Assembly (NCBI RefSeq): GCF_013004695.1
Contig: NZ_JABEMG010000010.1
Coordinates: forward strand, 1-62,475
Origin: Promicromonospora citrea
GTDB taxonomy: Bacteria; Actinomycetota; Actinomycetes; Actinomycetales; Cellulomonadaceae
Length of the DNA: 62,475 nucleotides
Direction of reading: 5' to 3'
This document shows, piece by piece, positions 25,654-33,929 of this stretch; the first letter of the stretch is position 1, and every line of letters starts with the position of its first letter. Made by a program: the position numbers and the translations under genes. The notes under the pieces are model-generated. The model searched no databases and was not told the DNA's origin. It saw only the letters and a program-made list of their open reading frames with translations.

Positions 25654-25688
25654 CCGTCCGGGTGGGCAGGACCGTCCGGGCGGGCAGG
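25654..25688. repeat. Tandem 17-base repeat in the divergent promoter region
   Basis: CCGTCCGGGTGGGCAGG is followed one base later by CCGTCCGGGCGGGCAGG (one mismatch, 18-base period). It lies 40-75 bases upstream of the LuxR-type sensor start and 75-110 bases before the enoyl-CoA hydratase. A LuxR-family direct-repeat binding site is a reasonable reading. Confidence 0.55.
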
Positions 25689-25763
25689 CGCGCGTCCGGA
25701 CGAGGCGGCACAGCCTGGAGTCACGACCGATGACACGACATCGTGAGACGAAAGGCATGAGAG

Positions 25764-26645
25764 ATGACTGACAGCTCGGCGCACCAGTCGGTGCGGCTCG
25801 GTGACCGTGTGACCTACGACGTCCCGCTGCCGCGGGTGGCTCGGGCGACGCTCACCCGCGCGGAGAACGGCAACCTGCAGGATGTCCATCTCTTCTACCA
25901 GCTCGACGCTGCGTACCGGCGCGCGGGCGCCGACGACTCGATCTCCGTGCTCGTTCTGGCCGCGGACGGCGACGACTTCTCCCTCGGGCACGACGTCGAG
26001 GCGCTGTTCAGCACCGACGGCATGGAGCAGGTGACGCTGGAGGGAGGCTTCTCGCGCGGTGGCGTCGAGGGCGACATGGCGTGGGAGACCGAGGTCTTCC
26101 TGGAACTGCACTGGCGGTGGCGCAACTTCCCCAAGCCGGTGGTCGCGGCCGTGCAGGGGCGGGTGTTCGCAGGCGGGATGATGACGATGTGGCCGGCCGA
26201 CCTCATCGTGGCCAGCGAGGACGCGACATTCGCGGACCCGGTCACTGCGTTCGGCATCGGGCACGTCGAGCTGTTCCTGCACCCCTGGGAGCTCGGGGCC
26301 CGGAAGGCCAAGGAGCTGCTGTTCACGGGCGAGACCATGACGGCCGCCGAGGCCAAGGACGGCGGCATGGTCAGCCGTGTGGTTCCGCGCGCCGAGCTCG
26401 TGGCCGAGACGCTCGCGCTCGCCGAGCGGATCGCCGCCCGCCCGAGCCACGGGCTGCGCATGGCCAAGAAGTCGGTGAACCAGACGCTCGACATCCAGGG
26501 CCAGTGGAACGCGGTGCAGGCCGCGTTCAGCATCCACACGCTCGGGCACGCGCACAGCCGGGTCGCGCACGACGGCGCGTACATCGATCCGGCCGGCTTC
26601 GCGCTGACCCGCGACATCTGGGGGCTGGCCGACACGGACGTCTGA
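25764..26645 (+). CDS. Enoyl-CoA hydratase/isomerase family protein
   Basis: 293 residues, slightly longer than the usual 260. The crotonase core includes SVLVLAADGDDFSLGHDVE, KPVVAAVQGRVFAGGMMTMWPADLIVAS (in parts; the oxyanion-hole Gly pair at VFAGGMM) and TFADPVTAFGIGHVEL. The loop AWETEVFLELHWRWRNF and the position of the second acidic residue differ from canonical hydratases, so it may act on an unusual CoA ester. GAGAG lies upstream of the ATG. The divergent LuxR-type sensor is the likely regulator. A strong hairpin follows the stop. Confidence 0.9.
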   Translation: MTDSSAHQSVRLGDRVTYDVPLPRVARATLTRAENGNLQDVHLFYQLDAAYRRAGADDSISVLVLAADGDDFSLGHDVEALFSTDGMEQVTLEGGFSRGGVEGDMAWETEVFLELHWRWRNFPKPVVAAVQGRVFAGGMMTMWPADLIVASEDATFADPVTAFGIGHVELFLHPWELGARKAKELLFTGETMTAAEAKDGGMVSRVVPRAELVAETLALAERIAARPSHGLRMAKKSVNQTLDIQGQWNAVQAAFSIHTLGHAHSRVAHDGAYIDPAGFALTRDIWGLADTDV

Positions 26646-26651
26646 GGGCGC

Positions 26652-26679
26652 GAGCCCCGCCTCGGCGGAGGCGGGGCTC
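26652..26679 (+). terminator. Hairpin after the enoyl-CoA hydratase gene
   Basis: GAGCCCCGCCTC and GAGGCGGGGCTC are perfect 12-base arms with a GGCG loop, six bases past the stop codon. There is no U-tract. Confidence 0.75.
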
Positions 26680-26807
26680 AGGCCTGCGCGGACCGACCGG
26701 CACCCTTGACACCGCACCGGGTGAACTCCAGACTGCTTTTGCGCGTCCGGCGGCAGAAGTCGCATGGTCGCCGCCATAAATGACAGAGTCGTCGACGGGG
26801 GAACCGC

Positions 26808-28616
26808 ATGCACACCTCACTCCTGCCCGGCGCGCGGAGCCTCGGCGCCGCCCTGACCGGAGGTGCGCTGCTCGCGGGCGTGCTCGCCGGGACCCCGGCC
26901 GCTGCCTCACCCGCTCCCGCTGTCGCTCCCGCCGTCGCACCCGCCACCGCCACCACCACCGCCACCGAGTGCGGCGAGGGCGCGGGCCTGCCGGACGCGA
27001 ACATCTCCATCCAGCTCTTCACGCACGTCGGCGAGCTCGGGTTCGGAACGCCGGCCCCGGAGACGATCGACCGCGTGCTCGGCGCCGTCGCCGACGCCGG
27101 GTTCACGAACATCGAACCGTTCGACCAGCCCTACGGGATGCCGGTGCAGGAGTACCAGGAGATCCTCGACCGGCACGGCCTCGAGGTGTCGTCGAGCCAC
27201 GGTGCCACGGACTGGGAGACATGGCCGGAGACCGTGGCCTACGCCGTCGCACTGGGGCAGGACTACATCGGCACCGGCGGCATGGCGGGCGGGTACGGCA
27301 CGTACGACGAGGCCGTCGCAACGGCCGAGCACGTCAACCGGCTCGGGCGGTACGCGCACGAGCACGGCATCGACAAGATCGCGCTGCACAACCATCAGGA
27401 CGAGTTCCTCACGCGGTACCCCGACCCCGAGACGGGCGAGACGGTCAGCGCCTGGCAGGTCATCGAGGAGCACACCGACCCGCGCTACGTCACGTTCCAG
27501 CTCGACGTGGGCTGGGCGGCGGACGCCGGCATCGACGTGCCGACCTGGATCGAGAAGTACGGCGACCGCATCGAGCTGCTGCACGTCAAGGACGCGGTGA
27601 ACGTGAACGCAGAGGGCGACATGCGCCAGGTCGCGCTGGGCACCGGCGACCTGGACCTCCCGGCGATCATCGCGGCGGCCGAGCCGTACGTGCAGTACTA
27701 CACCTACGAGTGGGACGACGCGCCGTCGTTCGAGACCTCCGCCGAGTCCTACCGGTACCTGCGGTGCTACCTGGCCGACGGCGGCGACGAGGTCTGCGAC
27801 CCCGACGACGGCGAGTCGCTCGCGCTGGGCCGGCCGGTGACGACGTCGAGCATCGACGACCCGTCGCGCACCGGCGAGATGGCCGTCGACGGCAACGCGG
27901 GCACCCGGTGGGGCAGCGGGTGGAGCGAGCCGGAGTGGATCGCGGTGGACCTCGGCGCGCCGTACGACCTCCGCCGCGTGGTGGTCGACTGGGAGACCGC
28001 GTACGCCTCCGGCTACGAGATCCAGGTCTCGGCGGACGGCGAGGACTGGACCACGGTGCACACCGTGACCGACGGCGACGGCCTCTTCGACGACCTCGAG
28101 GTCGCGGGTACGGGGCGGCACGTGCGCCTCTACGCGACCGAGCGGGCCACGCAGTGGGGCTTCTCGATCTACGAGCTGGAGGTCTACGGCACGCCGGTGG
28201 GCGCCGAGCCGGCGCCCGAGCCCGAGGCCCGCGGCGCCGGGTACTGGACGTCGGAGTACCGGCAGGTCGGGCACCCGGACCACACCGCGGAGGAGCTGGA
28301 GTGCTACCTCGCGAGCACGCGCGCGCAGAGCGCCGTCTTCGACGAGGCCGTCGCGCTGGACACGCTCGACGACGCCGTGCAGGTGCTCTGGCCGCGCCAC
28401 CACGACGAACCGGTCGACGTGCTCGACCGGCAGCTTCTCACCCTGTGGCTGAACGTCGCGTCGGGCGCGATCGACCCGGACCAGTCCGTGGCCGGGGGCC
28501 GCACCGTCGGCGACCTGCTGGCGGCGGTCGAGGCCGCGCGGCTCGAGGCGGGTGCGCACCGGGACGGGCTCGCGCGGTACGGGGCCGCGCTGGAGGCGGT
28601 CGACGCCGGTCGCTGA
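26808..28616 (+). CDS. Secreted TIM-barrel isomerase/epimerase-like enzyme with F5/8 type C (discoidin) domain
   Basis: 602 residues. Signal peptide to about residue 33, then an Ala/Pro/Thr linker. Residues about 60-330 are the same TIM-barrel family as the enzyme at 4644-5807: NIEPFDQ, HNHQDEF, QLDVGWA, LLHVKD and YTYEWDD carry the metal ligands. Residues about 340-480 form an F5/8 type C domain (MAVDGNAGTRWGSGW, WIAVDLGAPYDLRRV, WGFSIYELEVYG), expected to bind glycans. The last 110 residues (YWTSEYRQVG; LLTLWLNVASGAID) are an unnamed module seen at the ends of secreted actinobacterial proteins. It stands alone, with CATAAAT as a possible -10 box; no copy of the LacI operator is present upstream. 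Confidence 0.88.
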   Translation: MHTSLLPGARSLGAALTGGALLAGVLAGTPAAASPAPAVAPAVAPATATTTATECGEGAGLPDANISIQLFTHVGELGFGTPAPETIDRVLGAVADAGFTNIEPFDQPYGMPVQEYQEILDRHGLEVSSSHGATDWETWPETVAYAVALGQDYIGTGGMAGGYGTYDEAVATAEHVNRLGRYAHEHGIDKIALHNHQDEFLTRYPDPETGETVSAWQVIEEHTDPRYVTFQLDVGWAADAGIDVPTWIEKYGDRIELLHVKDAVNVNAEGDMRQVALGTGDLDLPAIIAAAEPYVQYYTYEWDDAPSFETSAESYRYLRCYLADGGDEVCDPDDGESLALGRPVTTSSIDDPSRTGEMAVDGNAGTRWGSGWSEPEWIAVDLGAPYDLRRVVVDWETAYASGYEIQVSADGEDWTTVHTVTDGDGLFDDLEVAGTGRHVRLYATERATQWGFSIYELEVYGTPVGAEPAPEPEARGAGYWTSEYRQVGHPDHTAEELECYLASTRAQSAVFDEAVALDTLDDAVQVLWPRHHDEPVDVLDRQLLTLWLNVASGAIDPDQSVAGGRTVGDLLAAVEAARLEAGAHRDGLARYGAALEAVDAGR

Positions 28617-28650
28617 GCGGACGTCCGGGCCGCCGCCGATCAGCTTTCGA

Positions 28651-28698
28651 CCCGACGTTGCTCGGCTTTAAGGGCTGTCAAAGCCGAGCAACGTCGGG
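28651..28698. terminator. Long perfect inverted repeat, terminator-like
   Basis: CCCGACGTTGCTCGGCTT and AAGCCGAGCAACGTCGGG are 18-base perfect arms around a 12-base loop, 34 bases after the discoidin-enzyme stop. Much longer than a normal hairpin; T/A tracts flank the loop rather than the foot, so a dispersed palindromic element is also possible. Confidence 0.6.
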
Positions 28699-28781
28699 CT
28701 GGAGGGCAACTGGCAGCGGCTGCAGCAGGTCGGCGGGCCGCCGGCTGGGATCGACCTGACCTTCGGTGGCAGACTCGGCGC

Positions 28782-29525
28782 GTGAGCCGCCCCGACCCTC
28801 CCCGGCGCACTGTGTCCGTCCTGTGGGTGGCTCTCGGCGCTGTCCTGGTCGTCGACGCCCTGGTCATGCTCCGCGTGACCGCCCTGCACACCGGCATCGT
28901 CGCGACGTTCGTGCTCGGGCTGCTGTACCTGGCCCACGGCCTCTCCCGACGCCGGGTCCGGTGGCTGCGGATCCTCGTCCCGGCGGGCACCGCACTGCTC
29001 GTCGCCCTCTCCGCCGTGCTCGCCGTCGTCGGCAGCAGAGACACCGCCACGGGGGACGAGGACGCCGTCGTCGTGCTCGGGACGCTGGTCAAGGACGGCG
29101 AGCCGACGCCCGCCCTGCGCGCCCGGCTCGACGTCGCGGCCGCGTACGCCGCGTCGCACCCGGACACCCTCGTCGTGGTCGCCGGCGGGCTCGCGCCCGG
29201 CGAGGACGTCACCGAGGCACGCGCGATGCAGCGGTACCTGGTCGCGCACGGCGTCGCGGAGGACCGGATCCTCCGGGACGACACGTCGACCAGCACCTCC
29301 GAGAACCTCGCCCACGCCCGGGACCTGCTCGACACGCGCCTCGCCCCCGGGTACACGACGACGTTCGTCACGAACGAGTACCACGTGGTCCGGGCCGCGG
29401 GGATCGCGAGGCAGGCGGGCGTGGACGCCACGCACGTGCACGCCCCCACGCCCTGGTACGAGGTGCCCGTCGACTACGTGCGGGAGACGCTCGCGCTCGG
29501 GAAGCTCGTGCTCCTGCGCCGCTGA
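28782..29525 (+). CDS. YdcF-like (DUF218) membrane protein
   Basis: 247 residues from GTG. Two to three membrane segments (about 12-30, 38-55, 66-85) precede a DUF218 domain: VVVLGTLVKDGEPTPAL, VVAGGLAPGEDVTEA, DTSTSTSENL and FVTNEYHVVRAAGIAR are its conserved blocks. YdcF/ElyC-type proteins take part in envelope carbohydrate or antigen metabolism, but the reaction is not known. No neighbour explains it: the preceding palindrome and the converging gene downstream isolate it. Confidence 0.88.
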   Translation: MSRPDPPRRTVSVLWVALGAVLVVDALVMLRVTALHTGIVATFVLGLLYLAHGLSRRRVRWLRILVPAGTALLVALSAVLAVVGSRDTATGDEDAVVVLGTLVKDGEPTPALRARLDVAAAYAASHPDTLVVVAGGLAPGEDVTEARAMQRYLVAHGVAEDRILRDDTSTSTSENLAHARDLLDTRLAPGYTTTFVTNEYHVVRAAGIARQAGVDATHVHAPTPWYEVPVDYVRETLALGKLVLLRR

Positions 29526-29538
29526 ACGCCGGACCCGG

Positions 29539-30039
29539 TCACGCCACCACCGACCGCGTGGCCGCCTCGACCGCGCGCCGGTGCAGCGCGTCCAGCCCAC
29601 GTGCCCGGGCCCGGACGGCCGGCGCGACCCGGCCCGGGCAGGAAGCCGCGCGCAGCTCGAGCGCCGCGGCGAGCTCGCGCAGCAGCCCGGTGGTCAGCTC
29701 GTCGAGGCGCTCGCGGATCGCGGCGAGGTCGGGCCGCGTGGCGGGGGCCTCGGTCGGGTGGGCGGCCCAGTGCGCGAGCAGCCCGCGCTGCACCTCCTTG
29801 CTCGCGGTGATCTGGTCCCGGAAGAACGCCACGGCCACGTCCGGGTCCACCCCGGCGTCGCGCGCCCGCGCCCGCACCTGGTCGAGCACCTCGCGCTCGC
29901 GGGCCGGGTCGTCGACGGGGGCGCCCGCGCCGAACTTGGCCGCCGCGACGTCGTCGGTCACGAGGAGCCGTGCGACGACGAGGTCGATCAGCGGTGCCAG
30001 CCGGGTCACCTGCCCGTCTGGGGACGGCTCCGCGCTCAT
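29539..30039 (-). CDS. Chorismate-mutase-like (AroQ fold) protein
   Basis: 166 residues, all helical. RLAPLIDLVVARLLVTDDVAAAKF, then DPAREREVLDQVRARA and VAVFFRDQITASKEVQRGLL follow the pattern of secreted gamma-type chorismate mutases, including the Lys, Arg and Gln positions of that fold. Unlike secreted members it has no signal peptide. Its ATG overlaps the end of the upstream FAD-linked oxidase (ATGA), so the two are translated together, which is unusual for this family. Either a true mutase or a protein reusing the fold. Confidence 0.75.
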   Translation of the reverse strand: MSAEPSPDGQVTRLAPLIDLVVARLLVTDDVAAAKFGAGAPVDDPAREREVLDQVRARARDAGVDPDVAVAFFRDQITASKEVQRGLLAHWAAHPTEAPATRPDLAAIRERLDELTTGLLRELAAALELRAASCPGRVAPAVRARARGLDALHRRAVEAATRSVVA

Positions 30040-31427
30040 CCGCGCGCCTCCGCAGCAGCCCCGTCCGGCAGCGGGATGGCGCGGAAGACGCCGTCCGGGT
30101 CGAACCGCTCCTTGACCGCCAGCAGCCGCGCGGCGTGGGGGCCGTAGGCGTGGGCGACCTGGTCGAGGGCGTCCGGGCCGAGCAGGTTGGGGTACCCGCC
30201 GGGCAGGGCGTGGGGCTCGAGGGCGTCCGCGACGTCGTCGGCCCAGGCGCCGTGCTCGGCGGCGAGCGCGTCGCCGGGCTCCCACGTGGCGATGATCTCG
30301 ACCATGAGGTGCGGGTCGCGCAGGCCGAACGCCGTCTCCGTCACGGGGACGCGCGTGGCGGCCCCGTGCAGGCTGTGCAGCGACACGGCCGACAGCGGCG
30401 AGGTGAGCGCGTCGCCCGCGCCGGCCAGCGCCTCGGCGACGCCGGTCGTGAGCGACGGGACCGTCCGCGTGCGGATCGCGACGTGCCGGCCGGCGGGGAA
30501 CTGGGCGTCGATGCCCGCGAGCATCGCGGGCAGCGTCACGGGGCCGACCTGGGAGACGAGCGGTGTGCCCACGGCGCCGAGCCGGGCCAGCGCGTGCTCG
30601 CCCGCGCCGGCGTCGTCGCCGCTCCAGGTGGGGGAGGCGAAGACGACGGGGCCGCCGTCCGGGCCTGCCACGACGCCGGTCTGGACGGTCAGCTCGTCGG
30701 GCTGCTCGGCGAGCAGCTCCGACAGGCCGGTCAGTACGGTGCCCGCCTGCGCCCAGGGGAACACGACGAGGCCGGAGAGCAGAGTGGGCACCTTCCGGAG
30801 GCGCACCCGCATCGACGTGACCACGCCGAAGTTGCCGCCGCCGCCCCGCAGCGCCCAGAACAGGTCGGGCTCGTGCTCGGCGTCCGTGGTGACGACGGAC
30901 CCGTCCGCGAGCACGACGTCCGCCGAGAGCAGGTTGTCCGCGGCCAGCCCGAACCGGCCGCTGAGCGGACCGTACCCACCTCCCAGGGTCAGGCCGGCGA
31001 GGCCCACGGTGCCGGCGGTCCCGGTCACGGGGGCCAGGCCGTACGGTGCGGCGGCCGCGGCGACGTCGGCGGCGGTCGCGCCCGCCTGCACCTCGGCGAC
31101 CTGGGCCGCCGGGTACACCGTGACGTTGCGCTCGGTGGACAGGTCGACGGTCAGCCCGCCCTGCCGCAGCGCGCGGCCTGCCCAGTCGTGCCCGCCGCCG
31201 CGCACCGAGACGGGGACCCCGGCCTCGCGCGCGGCCACCACGGCGCGGCCGACGTCGTCCGGCATGGCGCCCCGGACGACGACGCCGGGGCGGGCGGCGA
31301 CCCTGCCGTTCCAGAGGTGGGTGGCCGCGTCGTACTCCGGGCCGGTGGAGACGACCGTGCCGCTGCGGAGCGTGCTCCGCAGCCGGTCCACGAGATGGTC
31401 GAGCGGGTGCTCTACGGGTGCGGACAT
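30036..31427 (-). CDS. FAD-linked oxidoreductase, berberine-bridge-enzyme type
   Basis: 463 residues. The FAD domain shows VSVRGGGHDWAGRALRQGG (the His is the usual covalent FAD site), VTGTAGTVGLAGLTLGGGYGPLSGRFGL and DNLLSADVVLADGSVVTT; the C-terminal BBE segment includes NLLGPDALDQVAHAYG and KERFDPDGVF. The second covalent Cys of bicovalent members is absent, so one-site flavinylation is expected. It oxidises an alcohol or sugar with O2 in known relatives. It is followed, with a four-base overlap, by the chorismate-mutase-like gene. Cytoplasmic; no signal peptide. Confidence 0.92.
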   Translation of the reverse strand: MSAPVEHPLDHLVDRLRSTLRSGTVVSTGPEYDAATHLWNGRVAARPGVVVRGAMPDDVGRAVVAAREAGVPVSVRGGGHDWAGRALRQGGLTVDLSTERNVTVYPAAQVAEVQAGATAADVAAAAAPYGLAPVTGTAGTVGLAGLTLGGGYGPLSGRFGLAADNLLSADVVLADGSVVTTDAEHEPDLFWALRGGGGNFGVVTSMRVRLRKVPTLLSGLVVFPWAQAGTVLTGLSELLAEQPDELTVQTGVVAGPDGGPVVFASPTWSGDDAGAGEHALARLGAVGTPLVSQVGPVTLPAMLAGIDAQFPAGRHVAIRTRTVPSLTTGVAEALAGAGDALTSPLSAVSLHSLHGAATRVPVTETAFGLRDPHLMVEIIATWEPGDALAAEHGAWADDVADALEPHALPGGYPNLLGPDALDQVAHAYGPHAARLLAVKERFDPDGVFRAIPLPDGAAAEARG

Positions 31428-31463
31428 GCTTCCTCGTTCCCTGGCGCCGGATAGGTAGGGTGA

Positions 31464-31489
31464 CTAGTACGTCTACGACGTCACACTAG
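31464..31489. promoter_or_regulatory. Dyad operator upstream of the FAD oxidase
   Basis: ACGTCTACGACGT (31469-31481) is a dyad with a three-base centre, flanked by CTAGT and ACTAG. It lies about 40 bases before the FAD-oxidase start in an otherwise featureless 177-base spacer. No regulator gene is adjacent, so the binder is unknown. Confidence 0.4.
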
Positions 31490-31604
31490 GCCCCGGACGC
31501 CGTGCGCACAACCTCGTCGGGGTGTGGCGAGCCTGGGTGGTCCCGGGAGTCCTAGGGGCGCCACGGAACTGCCACCTCCACGCCGCGCGGCCGACGATGA
31601 ACGC

Positions 31605-32312
31605 ATGACTACGACACTGATCACCGGAGCCACGAAGGGGCTCGGCAAGGAGACCGCCCGCCGACTCGCCGAGGCGGGCCACACCGTCTGGGTCGGGGCG
31701 CGGGACGAGCAGAGGGGGCGCGCTGTCGCCGAGGAGCTCGGCGCCCGCTTCGTCCGGATCGACGTCACCGACGACGCGTCGGTGGCCGCTGCGGCCGAGA
31801 CGGTCGCCGCGGACGGCGGGCTCGACGTCCTCGTCAACAACGCGGGCGTCGAGCCGCGGCTCGCCGGGAACGCCGTCCCGACCGCCGACGACGAGACCGT
31901 CGACCTGATGCGGGAGACCTTCGAGACCAACGCGTTCGGCACGCTGCGCGTCCTGCGGGCCTTCCTCCCGCTGCTGCGGCGGTCGGGCGCGCCGGTCGTC
32001 GTCAACCTCAGCAGCGGCCTCGCGTCGCTCTCCGGGCTGGCCGACCCCGCGAGCCGCACGCACTTCTACCCGGGCATCAGCTACCCCGCGTCCAAGGCGG
32101 TGGTCAACGCGATCACCATCCAGTACGCCAAGCAGCACCCGTGGCTGCGGATCAACGCGGTCGAGCCCGGGTTCACGAAGACGGACCTCAACGGCAACAC
32201 CGGGACCCAGAGCGTCGAGGAGGGTGCCGAGATCGTCGTGCGGATGGCCCAGGTCGCGCAGGACGGGCCCACGGGCACGTACACCTCGGCCGCGGGGTCG
32301 ATTGCGTGGTGA
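31605..32312 (+). CDS. Short-chain dehydrogenase/reductase
   Basis: 235 residues. TGATKGLGKETARRL is the nucleotide-binding TGxxxGxG motif; VNNAG matches the NNAG motif; the catalytic Ser is in VVNLSSG and the YxxxK motif is YPASK. The Asp-x-Thr-Asp context (RIDVTDD) is seen for NAD(P) binding. Similar proteins reduce small carbonyls. The translation start is set by similarity beginning at MTTTLITGAT; there is no strong ribosome site. Stand-alone gene. Confidence 0.92.
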   Translation: MTTTLITGATKGLGKETARRLAEAGHTVWVGARDEQRGRAVAEELGARFVRIDVTDDASVAAAAETVAADGGLDVLVNNAGVEPRLAGNAVPTADDETVDLMRETFETNAFGTLRVLRAFLPLLRRSGAPVVVNLSSGLASLSGLADPASRTHFYPGISYPASKAVVNAITIQYAKQHPWLRINAVEPGFTKTDLNGNTGTQSVEEGAEIVVRMAQVAQDGPTGTYTSAAGSIAW

Positions 32313-32362
32313 GCCGGCAGCGGGGCTAGCGTGAGGCCGTCGTCGACGAGGAGAGTGCCCGC

Positions 32363-33001
32363 ATGATCGTGTCCTGGACGGCCCTCGCCGCCGTCGCCCT
32401 CATCGAGCTCGGCATGGCGGTCACGCCGGGGCCGAACATGGTCCACCTGGCATCGAGGTCGGTCTCGCAGGGCACCCGTGCCGGCCTGATCGCGCTCGGC
32501 GGGACGGCCGTGGGGTTCGTGGCGTACCTCGTCGCGGCGGCGTTCGGGCTGGCGGCGCTCTTCGCGGCCGTCCCTGCCGCCTTCCTCGTGGTGAAGGTGG
32601 CCGGCGCGGTGTACCTCGGCTACCTCGCCTGGCAGATGCTGCGGCCCGGCGGCCGGTCGGTGTTCGACCCGGCCGCCGTGCCGCCGGTCCGACCCGCACG
32701 GCTGTTCGGGGCGGGGCTGGTGACCAACCTGCTCAACCCCAAGATCGCCGTCCTCTACGCCGCCCTGCTGCCCCAGTTCATCGACCCGGCCCGCCCGGTC
32801 TGGGCCCAGTTCCTCGTGCTCGGTGGTGTGCAGATCGTCGTCGGCGTGGCCGTGAACGGGCTGGTGGTCCTGCTGGCGGGCCGGCTCGCACGGTTCCTGC
32901 GCGGTCGGCCGCGGGCGATGCGGGTGCAGCGTGTGGTGTCGGGCTCGGTGCTGGGTGCGCTGGCCGTGCGGCTCGCCGTCGAGCGGCAGCCGGCGACGTA
33001 G
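32363..33001 (+). CDS. LysE/RhtB-family amino-acid exporter
   Basis: 212 residues with five to six membrane segments. GMAVTPGPNMVHLASRSVSQGTRAG is the family hallmark, followed by GAVYLGYLAWQMLR and GLVTNLLNPKIAVLYAALLPQF. Members export amino acids such as lysine, threonine or homoserine lactone. GAGGAGAG lies upstream of the ATG. No dedicated regulator is next to it, so the exported compound cannot be inferred. Confidence 0.92.
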   Translation: MIVSWTALAAVALIELGMAVTPGPNMVHLASRSVSQGTRAGLIALGGTAVGFVAYLVAAAFGLAALFAAVPAAFLVVKVAGAVYLGYLAWQMLRPGGRSVFDPAAVPPVRPARLFGAGLVTNLLNPKIAVLYAALLPQFIDPARPVWAQFLVLGGVQIVVGVAVNGLVVLLAGRLARFLRGRPRAMRVQRVVSGSVLGALAVRLAVERQPAT

Positions 33002-33084
33002 GCGGTGCGCTGCCCGGATGTGTGGCGTCGGTGAACATCGCGAGATCATCGATCGACTGTCGCGACGAATCTATTGATTATCGA

Positions 33085-33105
33085 GCGATTCTCATCGAGA
33101 ATCGC
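33085..33105. promoter_or_regulatory. Palindrome immediately before the DUF2975 gene
   Basis: GCGATTCT-CATCG-AGAATCGC is a perfect eight-base dyad ending three bases before the ATG. It lies in a locally AT-rich stretch that also has ATTGATTATCGAGCGATT, and is the natural target for the XRE regulator encoded downstream. Confidence 0.65.
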
Positions 33106-33108
33106 TGC

Positions 33109-33603
33109 ATGACTCGCATCGTCTTCAACCTGCTCACCCTGCTGATCTTCAGCGGGATCGCCATCGGCCTGTTCGCGCAGGTCGTGATCCTTCCCGGGAT
33201 CGCCGCCGATGAGGCCAGGAACTTCCCTCCGCTGGAGCCCTACCGCGCCCCGCTCCTGGCCGTGGGAATCGCGTTCGTCGCGTGCGCGCAGGTCGCGCTC
33301 GGGGCGCTCTGGGCCCTCGTGTACCGCGCCCAGTCGGGCGTCTTCTTCCGCCCCGGGACGCAGCGCTGGGTCGTGACCATCGGCGCGGCGACCGGCGTCG
33401 CCACGCTGCTCACCTGCGGCTTCTTCCTGTACGTGACGTTCGCGGGGATCCCGATGCCTGGCGACATGGGGGACATCGGTCTCTGGATGGCCAGCGGCCT
33501 CGGCTGCCTGGTCGGCGTGGCGCTCCTCGGCGTCGTGTTCGTGACGCACCGGCTCGTCGAGCGGGCGACGGAGGCACAGACCGAGCTGGACGGCGTGCTC
33601 TGA
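33109..33603 (+). CDS. DUF2975 membrane protein
   Basis: 164 residues with four membrane helices (about 5-27, 48-68, 87-110, 125-147). The order, spacing and the loop with EARNFPPLEPYRAP match DUF2975 proteins, which are almost always encoded with a tiny XRE regulator of the YozG type. Its stop overlaps the next ATG (TGATG), so the pair is translated together. The function of the membrane partner is not known; membrane-linked control of the regulator is one possibility. Confidence 0.85.
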   Translation: MTRIVFNLLTLLIFSGIAIGLFAQVVILPGIAADEARNFPPLEPYRAPLLAVGIAFVACAQVALGALWALVYRAQSGVFFRPGTQRWVVTIGAATGVATLLTCGFFLYVTFAGIPMPGDMGDIGLWMASGLGCLVGVALLGVVFVTHRLVERATEAQTELDGVL

Positions 33604-33863
33604 TGGCGATCGTCGTCGAGATCGACGTGCTCCTGGCCAAGCGGAAGATGTCGGTCGGCGACTTCGCCGACGCGATCGGCCTGAGCCCCGCGAACGTCTC
33701 GGTGCTGAAGAACGGGCGCGCGAAGGCGGTCCGGTTCTCGACGCTGAACGCGATCTGCGAGGTGCTGCAGTGCCAGCCGGGGGACGTGCTGCGGTGGGTG
33801 CCGGACGGCGAGGGTGAGGGCGAGGAGGTGTCGTCCAGGGATCGGCTCGTCGACAGGGCGTGA
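33603..33863 (+). CDS. YozG-like XRE/Cro transcriptional regulator
   Basis: 86 residues, nearly all helix-turn-helix: IVVEIDVLLAKRKMSVGDFA, DAIGLSPANVSVLKNGRAKA and FSTLNAICEVLQCQPGDVLRW are the standard blocks of the small YozG/HTH_26 group. A short acidic tail (GEGEGEEV) follows. It overlaps the DUF2975 gene by one base and probably binds the palindrome before that gene. Confidence 0.92.
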   Translation: MAIVVEIDVLLAKRKMSVGDFADAIGLSPANVSVLKNGRAKAVRFSTLNAICEVLQCQPGDVLRWVPDGEGEGEEVSSRDRLVDRA

Positions 33864-33894
33864 AGGATCTCGTCGGACCAGGGTCCAACCGCTA

Positions 33895-33909
33895 CCTTGC
33901 GACGCAAGG
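33895..33909. promoter_or_regulatory. Perfect palindrome upstream of the PadR gene
   Basis: CCTTGCGACGCAAGG is a perfect seven-base dyad around an A, 21 bases before the PadR ATG. It differs from the common ATGT-N8-ACAT PadR box but is placed for autoregulation; the GTGTAT at 33921 could be a -10 box giving a leaderless transcript. Confidence 0.5.
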
Positions 33910-33929
33910 AACCTGCTATCGTGTATCGC

